Source: Pomacea canaliculata (taxonomy: Eukaryota > Mollusca > Gastropoda > Architaenioglossa > Ampullariidae). From it: a DNA stretch of 64,000 nt. Positions 1-12,200 of this stretch are shown here, piece after piece. Both the position numbers and the translations under genes were made by a program. Numbering within the stretch: position 1 is the stretch's first letter; each line of letters opens with the position of its first letter. The notes under the pieces were generated by a model. The model did no database searches. It had not been told where the DNA came from and was given only the letters and a program-made list of their open reading frames with translations. The stretch covers positions 1,550,190-1,614,189 of the forward strand of contig NC_037597.1 in assembly GCF_003073045.1 (NCBI RefSeq), given 5' to 3'.

Positions 1-55
1 CCGTGATATAGTTTTAAATTGCTGATACGGCGTTCAACACCAACAAACAACAACA
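1..55 (-). repeat. Truncated dispersed molluscan-type repeat at window edge
   Basis: On the minus strand this stretch reads as a short GT-rich tract followed by a 'GTTGAACGCCGTATCAGCA'-like core. I recall this kind of sequence as an abundant dispersed repeat in molluscan genomes. It is cut by the window edge, so its class cannot be settled here. The identification is from memory and is modest evidence for the host phylum. Confidence 0.35.
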
Positions 56-2728
56 GCTTCATTGTGGAGTCGGAGTCTGCCAACATTCATGCTTAATGTA
101 CTGTAATGCACGAAGTTTATATCTTGTTTACCCTCTCTCTCCACGCTGTGGTCTCACCCTTTGCCAGTAGTTTTCATGCAGATTGTTATTTATAATTTTA
201 CAAGCCCTGCCTGCCAGAGCTCTCGTCTTATCGCGATGCCTTCTTCAAACGCGGCGTGTCGGCTTGATCAGACAACGGCAGAGCAGCCGCTACGGGCCAG
301 AAGATGATGTCTTTTTTTTCTCTCTCTCTCTCTCTGAATGTTCACACACACGATTGTAAGTTGCTTGCGGTATTAAGACATGGAAGATATCTGAGACGGA
401 ACCAGACCATTGCGTGTTGGTTGACTTCTGAACTGGTATTCATGTAGAGCCTGCAACTATCTGCCATGTAAAGCCTGTACAACTACCAGCGACAATTAAG
501 CTGCTTTTGTTTCCATGTGCTCTGCCACTGCCTTCTTACCATTTACCATGTGAAATAAGAAACTAAGCTGACCAGTTATTGGTGGAAATTTTCAACGTTG
601 TTAATCTGTGACAGAGTACATTAGTGAATACCAACCCTGCATGATCTGGTTGTCTCACTGTAGTGACATTCGGTAAAATAAGTAGCATCGTAAACTAGCA
701 CTTGTCTAGAGATTCGGTCAGTAAAACAAGTAGCATTGTACAGTCTGAAGTGGTACATTCTGTAGAACAAGCTTTACAACAGGACGTGTGTGCTCTTGTT
801 CCCGGGCTGGTTGGTTAAAAATTAATCTTCACCCTCGCACTAAGCGCGCTCCACAAAGAGTAGACCAGACGGCAGGCTAATTCCCCGTGTCAGGCTGCTT
901 CTCCCATCAGACATACTTGGCAGTTGCCAGAGATTTGAGCAGCGCCCCTCACGCGCCCTCTGGCCCACGGGTTGCTGGCGGCTGTAGCTGTGTAGTGGGC
1001 GACAAGACAGTGGTTTGCTTTTGTTTCTCTCTCTCCCAGCCTTCAAAATGCAAGGTTTTGTTTTTTTCAAACCTCTGGTTACAACTGTTTGAGATTTTAG
1101 ACCCCCAGTTAAAATTGTTACGGCTATAAGTACTCCCTTAAAACCAGTCATAAGGCCAGCGATAAGTACACATCGGTGCACGTATTGATATTTTCACGAT
1201 TTTGAACCCTGATATGAAGAAACTGGTTTTATTGTGTAAGACGTTTTGTGCATGTAAAATTGTCTCTGATATTTGGTAACAAATAATAAAAGACAGTTCA
1301 CGTTTTCTGACACCCGGTTGACGCTTGTCAAATTTTCTTGACACGATTTGAAGGTATCTTGATTTACTCGCGTTTTTACGCGATGGACAACACTACTCTT
1401 GCGACGGTAACTTTTGTGACACAGTGTCAGCTCTTGTCATTAATGGCTGTCTTTAATTATTATCATTCCTCTTATGCTCATGTTGTTGACGTATTCACAT
1501 GAAGGCTGCAGCTGTTGACCTATTGCAACAGTCATTGGCCAGCCTTCATGCCTAGTTCATGGTCTTTACTTTTACAGTTTGGTGTGCTTATGCAGTCTTC
1601 ATATACGACTTCAAACGGATATTGTAGTTTAGTTAGCTTCTAAACAAGTTGAAAACCATACATGTACATAGATACAGGGAAATGTAGCTATCGAAACTGG
1701 GACATGTTTCGTTTATCATCTATTGACAGCTTCAAGACTTTGAGTTTAGGTTAACTAAAGCGTATTATATCAGGGGCGGTGTTATTACATTGAAACCAGC
1801 GTGGCGTAGAATTCACATCTTCAGATAGACCACGCATTCCTCCACCTCAGGAGGTTTTTTTTTCTCTCTCTCTTCTGCGTGCAAGAGCCTATGATAGACG
1901 ACTTGGCACCGAGCTGAAGGCGAGAACAACAGTACCTACTGACTGTTCTGTGCACTCAGTGCTTGTTCCACTAGCGTGTACTGCCAAAAGCCGTTGTGTC
2001 TAGACAGGGGAATCTGGTTTCTGAGAGTTCTCTGGTCAGCCAGGCTTTCGCTAGATGGGGTCAAAAGTAGCTTCACACTCTCAACGCTCAAATTAGCTTT
2101 TCTACGTTGACCCCGGTAACCTTCATCATAATGCTCTCAGCTTGCATGTCAGGGTACCATTTGTGCTGACAATGAATGTGGTAGTGGTTTTGTAGTCCTA
2201 ACTTCAAACTTGTTCTTTTTCACTGCACACTTCTCGAAAAACTTAAATATTTTCCTTGTTCAAATGGTGGAAACGGAAGGGAGACTGAAAAGTCCCATTT
2301 GGAGAAGCGGAACAGGTCATATCATCACAATACTCATTGTGTGAGAATGCGATTTAGTGCCGCGCGCGCAGATGTTTGCAGAAGAGCACGCCACTCACAG
2401 GGAGCAAGGACCCGCCTGCTACATGCCTCGGCGCACACAGTACAGTAACAGTCCTCGCTGGTGCCGGCGCATTGCTTTAGCTGAAACAACAGCTCAGTAG
2501 GCTGACTGTAAGGCAATTTGTTAACACAAAATGCGCTTCAGCATGTCACCTTTACTAGATCGATTTAAATTAGAAGTAGATTGTTACACTAAATTAACAA
2601 TTAGCAATGTGGACTGTTAACAATGCTGTAACAATCCTGCCGCAAGCCGATCTATTTCCGTGGTAAAAACAAAAACAAACAACAACAAAAACTCGACATA
2701 CTTCAGTTTTGACACCTGCTTTTTACAG
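56..2728. other. Intron of the CEP170-like gene, no coding exon seen
   Basis: No open frame here resembles a known protein, and no FHA-domain sequence (the N-terminal domain of CEP170) is visible on the + strand. Short TC/CT runs occur near 315 and 1860. The stretch ends in a good pyrimidine tract and acceptor at 2727-2728. I read it as the intron upstream of the first CEP170 exon in the window. Confidence 0.55.
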
Positions 2729-3256
2729 ATGAAAGCATGGACCAACAGTCTTCAGGAGGTGGCAAGTCCCCCAGACCCAGCAGCCTCGTGATTAAGTCCT
2801 GATGATAACACCCAGTCTCCTGCTGCCAGTCATCATCTGTATCGGCATAGCAGCAAGCCTGCAGGTGTATACATGGAGATCCCCCATCACGTAACTTCCC
2901 CTGAACAAGAGAAGTCCTTGGTGAGGGATAAGAATACTCCAGCCCGCAGCCTGACGTCGTCAATCTCCAAAGACAGTTTAGTTATGACCCCAGACTCTAG
3001 CAGAGAAAGATCGCTGGACAAGAACGGCGAGGCAAGTACGCTGTCTAGTGGGGGGAGCACTTCGGAGACGTCCACCAACCCGTCACTGTCCTTCACGGTG
3101 GAGTTTGGCGATGAGAAGAAGCCCAAGCTGAACATCGGGGGCAGTCTCAGTGAGTTTGTGCCTCCAAAGATCCGCAGCAGCCTGGCGCAGCATACTCGCT
3201 CCGAAAAGGTGCTTTCCGGCCGACCTCAAGCCAAGGAAACCTCTGCCAAGCCCTCG
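2729..3256 (+). CDS. CEP170: CEP170 exon a (YMEIP and FTVEF motifs), with frame break
   Basis: The acceptor at 2727-2728 follows a good pyrimidine tract. From 2731 one frame reads a Ser/Pro/Gly-rich segment until a TGA at 2800. The frame that holds the conserved YMEIP and FTVEF motifs is one nucleotide out of register, opens after a TGA at 2789, and runs to the donor GT at 3257. The exon ends in phase 0, matching the next exon. Either the sequence has a small indel near 2797, or the real acceptor is downstream (AG at 2795-2796 or 2814-2815). Confidence 0.75.
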
Positions 3257-6200
3257 GTATTAAACTCTTCCTTCTGATTTGTGTCATTTTGACCTTAACC
3301 TCAGATTTACTTTTATTCCCTACAAGTTATTACGCTTATCAAAGGTTCCACGATAAGTTTAGACTGTGCTAGGAAGTTGCTGTAAAAGCATTGAGGGGTT
3401 TACGCACTGTGAAGAGGTAGATGAGCATTGTAAGGTATGTCGGTCCCAGTGGTAGCTGGCTAATCATTACCATGCTGAGTATTCAAGTGACGCTCCGTCT
3501 TTTCAGGAGGAGCGCGAACTGTCCCCCGGGCGACAGAAGAAGCTGGACGACTTGTGGACTTCAGAGACCGCCAAAGGACGCCCCGGACAGCGATCCAGCG
3601 CGCATGCAATAGGTGTTCCTTCCTTGAAGTCGACTGACTTCAGCACTGAAGGTTCACCGGAGAAAAGTAAAGCAGATGTGGAGAAGAGGACCAAAGATGT
3701 AGACAAGGACAGAAAGGGCAAGTACATGAGTAGTGTGAGGATGTCACTATCATAGATCAGTATATTAGAGAGGCTAGTGTTTGAAGCACCTTCACTAGGA
3801 TGTTTTAAGTTGCCAGCCAGTAGGTGGACAATGTCTTGAGAAGGACTGCTATTGGTATATTTGCTAGCTTCAAGAATGGGCAGTAGAGTTGCAGTACTCT
3901 AAATTGCCGTATACTTTTTTTGGTTTGGTTGATGTGGTTAAAGGTCATCGCATGCGTAATGTGTGTTTTTGGTTTGTGGTTACAGGTCGCAGAGCCAGGA
4001 TGGCCGCAAAACGTCGCCCTTGGCCCGAGTCAGCAAGACCAAGCCTCCATCAGTAGCCGCTGCTATTGTTGCTTCAGTACAGGTCGTGCAGTACAGCGAC
4101 CCTACAGCGTACCTCTTGGATAAAATGTTTGCCGGCACCACCGGAGGTCCCGGGGCGCCCTCTGGCGGCAGACTTTCGCAGTCTTCTGACCACGATCTCC
4201 GAGACTCGCCCGTCTCGCCTGAACACGTTTTGTATCGCGAGGCAGCAGAGTACGACCGTGCCAGCCAGCGAGGCAGCGCCACCTACAGAGTTACGGAAAA
4301 GCCCCCTCACCCTTCTCGACCTCCTAAGACCGCAAGCAAACCAACGACAGCCCGGTCAGAAAAAACAATAGAAAAAGCTGCTCTCAGTCTGCCGAGGGCT
4401 TCGTTGGGTGTTCCAGCTGTGGAGGCAGATAACGAGGACAAAGTGAGCGAGGCTGGGACCTACACCATCGAGGCGGACAGAGATGACGCCGAGGAGATGA
4501 TGGCCAGACAACAGATCGATGAAGTGTTTGGTGTGGATGTTGAGAACTTCTCCTTCGAGCGGCCGGTTATTGGGAGTTTCGAACAGCTCCATCTAGCGGA
4601 CAGAGAAGGAGAAGAACTGCAGCAAGATGATGACGGTGAGGGGAGTCGGACACCGTGTGAGGAGACCACCCCGGACCTGCGGGAGGAGATGGTAAGTCCC
4701 AACTTGTTTTCTTAACAGCCATTGACGACAGGAACGGACACTTCATGTGACAGATGTCAGTTTGCATTCCCGCACATAACTCTCCTTTCTCTCTTTAATA
4801 CAAAATTTCCCACTTATCACCTTTCCTTTAACACACATCACCTAGTAGGACTGACAGATTATCTGTCAATCGGAGAGTCAACCGCGAGCGACAGAGGTGG
4901 CGTTACTTAGTCCGTGCTTGTGGTCGCATGCGCATCTGTACCCGCGAGAGTGTGTGCGTCGTGCGTGCGAGAGAGATTAGGGAGAGACGGGAAAGAATTG
5001 TGGAAAGTGTACTCGTCCTTAATTGTTACGGGCAGCGTGAAGGTAAATTTGTGTGTGTGTGTGTACGTGTAACATGCACATTGTTCTGATTCCAAAATGG
5101 TGTAGCTGTACAATACAGTACCACAGTATGAGCTGCATAATACAGTATCACAGTATCAGCTGCATAATACAGTATCACAGTATCAGCTGCATAATACAGT
5201 ATCACAGTATCAGAATCTCCATATTTAAAGTGCTGAGGTGTTTGTAGCCACACACACATTATGCAGTTTTGTGTGTAGTTGTGAACGTGCCTGACTAGGG
5301 GCAACCTGTCAGCATACTGCTGAGCATGAACAAGCATGAGGTTCCATTGCTGCATTGTTTCCTGCCAGAACCTCTGTAGTGTAAGCTCCATTTAACACAT
5401 AGCTGAAGGTGTACTTCACTGTCTTTACTACCCAGTCCAAGTTCTCATTCCTTCCATTTCGCCTCTGCCAAAACTTCTTACAATGCAGGTGGTCCGTGCA
5501 GAGTTTGTCTTGTTCTGCCCTGTCAGTCTGTGCCCACAGTACCTGACGGAATAAGGCTGCAACTATTCTGTAAGCGTTGGTGAAGTAAAACTGACGCTTT
5601 GAATGCACGTCCAAATGTATATAATGTATAATAATATAGATAATGTACATATATGTGTGTGTATCCTAAAGTATATATAATAATATTTAGTCTCTCTGGC
5701 CATGGACGTGTACAGGTGGACTGTCTGCCAAGACCAACGCTTAGCCTCTTGCGAAGTTCTCCGCTGTTAGTCTCGGCAAGCCTAAAGCATGAATGTGACT
5801 AAACTGACCGAGGACAAAAGTCTTAGTCGCTGTCGGGACTCAAGTGTTGTACATACCATACGCCCCTTGATTACGTGACTCGCACAATTAGAGGACTGTG
5901 ACGCTGCCATGGGACACGACAGCAATTTGAGGACTTGCCTAGGATTCCCTCATTTAAAAAAAAAAAACTGTCTCCTACTGCACCGTACCTAAGACCGACA
6001 TCGGAGGATACCCAAGGCAAGGCGAGGAAAAACAGAGGTCTATGCACTCTTGCTTCGTGGAGAGAAAAAGTTCTGAACAGATATTGCTGCAGTCCTTTCT
6101 CCAGGTGCTTCATGATAGCCGTGATGGTAAGAAAACATGACAGCTGACCATGTATCTCACCGTAGTTTTTGGAAACGAAGAGTTTAAGTCTGTCGTTGTA

Positions 6201-9200
6201 AAGACTGGAGCTTCTGCAGGCTGGAACAGTCTGGCAGTGTTATTACACCCGTTTACTGTCATCGCCAACTGCCTGTCACGCCGAGACGCCAGAAACAAGG
6301 CTGGTGTTTGTGTAACGAAAAGCGAGAGAGAGAAAGTTGTTTGATGATAAGAGACCGGACGTGGACAGAGGCGGAAGGAGATTGTAAATAATACGGCAGA
6401 CAGGGTAGTCTACTAATTGTAATGCTGTCATTTGTCGTCGTCTTCCTTGTGCTAGCAGTATGTGGACAAACCAGAAAGCCCGTATTCATGTCCCTTGTCT
6501 CGACAGGTGGAAACAGCACCACGGTGCGTGACAGGCTGACGAACATCGCCTGAGGTGTGTGTGGTGGGGGAGACCGTCAAGATGACGTACACACTGTTAC
6601 CGGCGAGATGTGCCCTCCGCTCTTGTGACTCTTGCTGCTGACGTGGAAGTGCAGGGGTCTTCAAAATGCCGGAGTCTTGCGCTGGGGGGGACGAAATCTT
6701 GACGGCTGTCTGTATATGTTGGCAACATCCGTGAAATCTAAAACCAGTTTATCCCCAAACATATGACCTAAGGGTTATGCATAATCTGGCTGCTCTATTT
6801 AACCCCATATTTATGAAGCCATCGCACCTACTTAACCTGCCTGAGAACAGATGGAAATGGTAAGTTCGAAAGAGCGAACGGCCAGTGGTGTGGATGTCAG
6901 GCCCAGCGTGCAGTGGTGACAGGTGCTGCCAGTGCTGTGGCTGGCGTGCTGCGAGGGGCCTGTGGGCGGTGTGTTGTCAATGTTTGGCCGGTCACCAAGG
7001 GGGAGTGCACGACCTCCACCGCCGTCCTAGTCAAGACTGATGCTGTCCTCTGTTCATACAGGTGAGAACAGCTATCTTCAACCTATGTCGTTTTGGCACT
7101 GCAAAGTGTGGCCTTTCTCAATGTTAGCGTCGTCCCTGGTGTCAGGCAGACTGGCATGATGTGTTAGGTTACCTGACTCGCACCCGCGGGTTTCTTCTTG
7201 TATTTGGGGCGTGTGGCGAGACACGACGAGGAGCAGTCTGTTCCGCTTGGCGGAAGTTGCCGACACCTCGCGACGTGTGTGTATGTGTGTAGGACCAGTC
7301 GTCTGTGTTGTCACTTCAACAGCGTCACCACGTATGGGGAGGACCACTGTCATTATCTCTCGCCACTCTCGGTACATTGTTTGGGAGTAACGACGTGTAA
7401 GACAGCGAGGTCAAAATAGCGCGCATACCATGCAGCGTAGCTGTCAACAGCAAGGCTAGTTGTGTTTGATGGGCCAGGGCAAGGGTCAGCAGCGATTAGG
7501 CAGCGTGCCTTCGATCAGCTGAGGTAGGTTTGAAGAATGTCGCCGTCGTGTGCCAGGTTTATTCTTTATGCAAACCTTATTGTATTACAGGAGCTCTTAT
7601 CTAAGAGTGAGAGTTAAATGTATGGTGCCATTGTTGCCATATTAGTGATTGCTGGGATTTCTACTTTCTAGTGCAGAATTTGCATTGTTGAGAAGTGAAG
7701 TGAAAGGCTGAATAAGTGGATGCACTACACTAGTAAGATATAACACAGGTTATCATCCACACATGATAATTAGGCACAGAGATCTGTAAAAACCCTTAGA
7801 ACTACAACCGTTTATATTTGCTGAGCGGGAGGCCTTTGACATGACCCAGGTAGCCCACATGCACTTTGGCAGGTGTCAAACATGTTAACCTATGCCTACC
7901 TGGAAGGTTATTTACCTTGTAAGCTTGACACCAGGCCACTGATGACAACTGCATTCCTTAGAGACAGACATTAACCTTCAACACCTGTACAATAGTTGGG
8001 ACCCTTATGCCCCTCTTCCCTTACCGGAAGCCAAACTTGAATAGATTCAGCAAATAATTTGTCATGGTACTGGCTATATCATTACATTTTGGGGGAGAAA
8101 TATGCAGTCTCCAGGCAATGACATGGGTTTTTTTTTATGTTTTCCTTCTGAAGATGTAGTATGTCTTTTTTTTATCTCCATTGGTCTGTTATTTCAAATA
8201 TATTTTTAAAATACTTCTGGAACAAATCTGATGAGGGAGAAAAAGGCCCCAGAAATGACCTGGCACCAGGACTAGAACACATTTGATAAAATCAAGAGAA
8301 CTTTTCCAAACATCACTTCCAGTTGTAGGACACGCTGTTGTAATGGTAAAGTGATTAATACTGATCTACAACATTTGATTTTTACAAACTGTTATACAGT
8401 CTATCTCATTGTGTTCTACGGCTTCTTATTTATAATTTCTAGTCTCATCTAAATTTATATCGTAACCAACTAGTCTGCCTGGAAGCTTTCAATCTTTATC
8501 CAGTTTTTTTGATTGTGGAGTGGGCGCTGAGATATTTTCCATTTTTCATTCTATAGGGTGAGGAGCATGCTTGCTTGTAGGTGTGGAAATTCAAGCTCTT
8601 TTATCCTACTCTGTGTATCATTGTGTAGTGAGAAATACATGTATTGTCAAACACTTTTGAAGAAGTATTGCATTGTGCATAATATTGATAATATTGAGAG
8701 ACTTTTAAGGCTAAAACAATATATGTGGTGAATAATAATATTAATAATTGAATTTGTAACTAACCCATAAGGATTTAGGCTCGGTTTGCCACACGAAAAC
8801 AGTCAGTCACTTATACCTTGACCAGCACTGTCGTTGGGGGTAGCACCTGGATAGATGCGGCAGCTGACTGGGCCCGCCACTCTTGGCTATTGTGGGCGAT
8901 GTCCTGTGCAGGACAACCAGTCCAGTATTTGATGTTCGTAAGCCAGTTCATTCTCTGGCTACTGCGCTGTCCACTACCCTCCAAGGTGCCTTGAAGGACA
9001 GTCTTCGACAGGGTGTCAATCGGGTCATATGGTCAAAGAAGACCATCTTTCATTGCCTGACTCTTGAAAGTAGAAGTTCCTGGTTACCTGTGAGTGTAGA
9101 AATCTTGTTTCGTACAAAGTCGTTGGTTCTATGTTCTTTGTATGAGATCCGGAGCAGCCACCTCAGGCACTTGTTCTCGAATGCCTGGATTCTTTCCATC

Positions 9201-12200
9201 TCAACGAGCAGAGTCCACGGGTCACATCCGTAGGGCAGGATTGGTACTACCAGGGGTTTGTACAGGTTGTACTTGGTTGTGAACCTTATTTATGGCTATG
9301 CCGATCTTATCTAATCTAGCCATTATTGCTGTTGCTGCTGCGATCTTTATGCAGATGGATATCTGGCATGGAGCTGCCATCCTTGGAGAGGGTATTTGAA
9401 TCTAATATCCCTTTCATATAGAACTCTGATTGGCCACTGCCACTGATCATAACTTTGTTCTTTTCAGTGCTGGTCTCCAACTGTGTGTACGACTACTGTG
9501 GTGTGAAAGTAAGTTCCTCTTTGGTTGTTCAGCAGTAATGTACTCGCTGAGCTATTGTACAACACTTCGATGACTTGAACGAGGCCTTCTTTGATGTTGA
9601 ATTTTCGCATCCCCATAAGGAAAAAAAAAGGACTGCAATCAACAGTTAACCATACCAGCAGCATAACAGTCAACAGACAGATAACACCATGACAAAAACA
9701 GGATTTAAGTGCATGGCTGACAAACTGAGGGATGAGTGGAATAGAACTCTTGATTGTGCAGGATATTTCTCAAATACACGAGTTATAAGGCCTCATTTGA
9801 GGCATTCAAATGTCAAGAAAGCTCAAAGAGAAAGGGGCAGAGAATTCCAAACGGTGGGGCCTAAGCAGAAAAAGCAGCCTAGAGGAAAGTAGCAGATGGT
9901 CTTTTTCCTTCTTAGCAGAGGAGTGCAACACGTTGCAGACCACAGATATAAATTCATTTATTTCTAGAGGGGAACTGGTGAGGTGGCAAGAAGACAGCTG
10001 GAGATCACCTTGGATTTCTGTTTCTTAAATGCCAGATCAAAACAGTGTAAAAACATGTAAATTTATGTTTTATGTGTAAATTTATGTTACAGCTCATTTC
10101 ATGTGCTGTGCTGTTTTTGTTGGTCAAAAACACAACATTTGAAATTGCTCTTGCTGGTGGTGCATTGACCTGTAACATCAGATGTTGTTGCTGAATTTGT
10201 TTTGCATAGCTTTTATTGATGATACATCTGACAGTGATAAGCAACATTGTTTGCTGAAGCTATTTAACTTGCTCTCTCCTACAGGGTTCACCTCCCTCCT
10301 CCATCTTCTTTTTTTCAGTGCTGTTGTTGCCTCTTCTGTCTGGGATGTACAGCATTCTTGGTCTGATGCCAAGCATGCTGGTCCTTATTTCCCTAGCAAT
10401 CAGACAGGCTAGTTCCCCTAGGAGCTGTATGGGGTGCATGCTAGCCGCCCGAAAACAGACATGTTGACAGCCAGCAATGCAGATAATTTATGGCTTAAAG
10501 CTATTAAATAAATGGCAGAACACATAGTGGATAAATAAAAGAATCTTTATGCTCTGTAAAATGTGTGTTTCAAATTTTGGTTTTGGTATCATAATATTCT
10601 TTTAATTGCAAGCATTCACAAAAAGTACTGACAGTGCAGAATTTACACAGAGTAGATCTATCAGCTCTCTAGCAGCTGCCAGCCTGTGTTTCTGTAGTTA
10701 CTTTATGAGTGTTATACACCATACAACTATGTTTGATCATTGTGCAATTTGTGTGCACAGGTAATAAAGTGTAGAAAAGGAATGTCAATCTTTGTGGATG
10801 TCTACATGCTGTATGAATATTTGTGATAGGGAGAAGCATCAATGTCATCACCAGGGGAAGACAAAGACGTGCCTGCCTGGATTTCACAGCTAACAGCACT
10901 GGCTGCAAGTCACAAGACTGCAGTTACCAGAACATCATATAAGAGTGGTGTCGATAATATGGAAGGTAGGATTCATCATAGAGCTTTTTTTGAGTCATTA
11001 TTAAGATTCAGGCTAGCTTCATCATTTTCTATTTATTGAGGTCAGTGCCATGTTAAATTTTTGTGTTTTGTAGTTTATAATGTATTTCCTTTGTATCATG
11101 TCATATGCATTTCTAATTTAATTCTAATCATTCAAACCAGTGTTCTTAACCTTTGTATAGATTTCCTACTCTGCTCCTTTTGAAGAGAAAACAGTTTATG
11201 TTGATGTAAACAGAGTTGGTGTAGAAAAGATCATTTTAAAATTGTTTTCAAATTCACACCTTTTCACTTTTTCTAGTTTCCACCTGACTAGATAACTGGT
11301 TTATGTCCTTTAGAATAAATTTGTCTTGACACCCTACATGTTTCAGATAATACAGACAAAAAGCCTCTGATGGATGGGATGACCCGTAAGCGACCAGGAA
11401 CTGGTCGTAAGCTGCCTTCCCTCCCAACTGACCGGAGCCCTGTCAGTAGTGAACATTCCACATCTCACACAGACAACAGTCCGGAAACTGCTTCAAGCGT
11501 TCATCTGAAAAGCAGCCCTTTGGTACAGTTGGAGCACAGCCTCAATGGGTTTGATCTCACTGCTGCTAAGGTCTTGAAACAGTCCTACATACCGAGCAAG
11601 ACAAAGCAAGAAGGAAATGGAAGTCCCCTAGAGTCAAAGTCTTCCACTCGAGATGCTGGTCACTCACTGCTGACAAATGGCACTCGCAGCAGCATAGACA
11701 CTGAGCTGCTGTTACGAGACACAGAGACAGTCATGGCAGCCATGGAAGCCAGAATGGGTTTTCAGGACGGGAGAAGGCAAGATGATTTAGGATCTGATAC
11801 TGACCTTTCAAGTACGGTGGCCTTAGTCAATGGTGATGAGGATTATGTTAAACCTACAAAATACCACAGCCCTCGGGAGAATTTAACACGCAAGTCCAGC
11901 AAAGACAAAGAAAACTCTAACGTCAAGCTAGCTGCTAAAAAATCTCTTGCACGTTCATTCTCTGATCAAAAATCAGAGTCTGTGGAGACAGCTGGTAGCA
12001 GCAGGTGGAGTGGCACAAGCATCTCCATGGTATCAGATATTTTAAGCCGTACAGACAGTTTAGATGAGAGCTTCCAGTCAGAAGCTAGTTCTGATCGTGG
12101 TGATTCTAGCTTCTCACGGTCAGGTTCCAAAGGAAAAGGCACCATCACCATGACTAAACCTAATAGGGCATTTGCACTTCGCAGGGCACGAGCAGATGGG

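Larger units (their letters stand above)
4692..10829. other. 6.1-kb CEP170 intron
   Basis: The flanking exons join in phase 0 with nothing between. Inside are a 27-bp tandem repeat (5104-5211), short TG runs (5050-5070), and an 800-bp degenerate LINE fragment on the minus strand (8810-9660). Other open frames are short, unlike any family I know, and probably chance. Confidence 0.6.

Noticed and set aside
5104..5211. Tandem array considered as CRISPR-like
   Set aside because: The 27-bp units are contiguous, without spacers, in a eukaryotic intron: a minisatellite.
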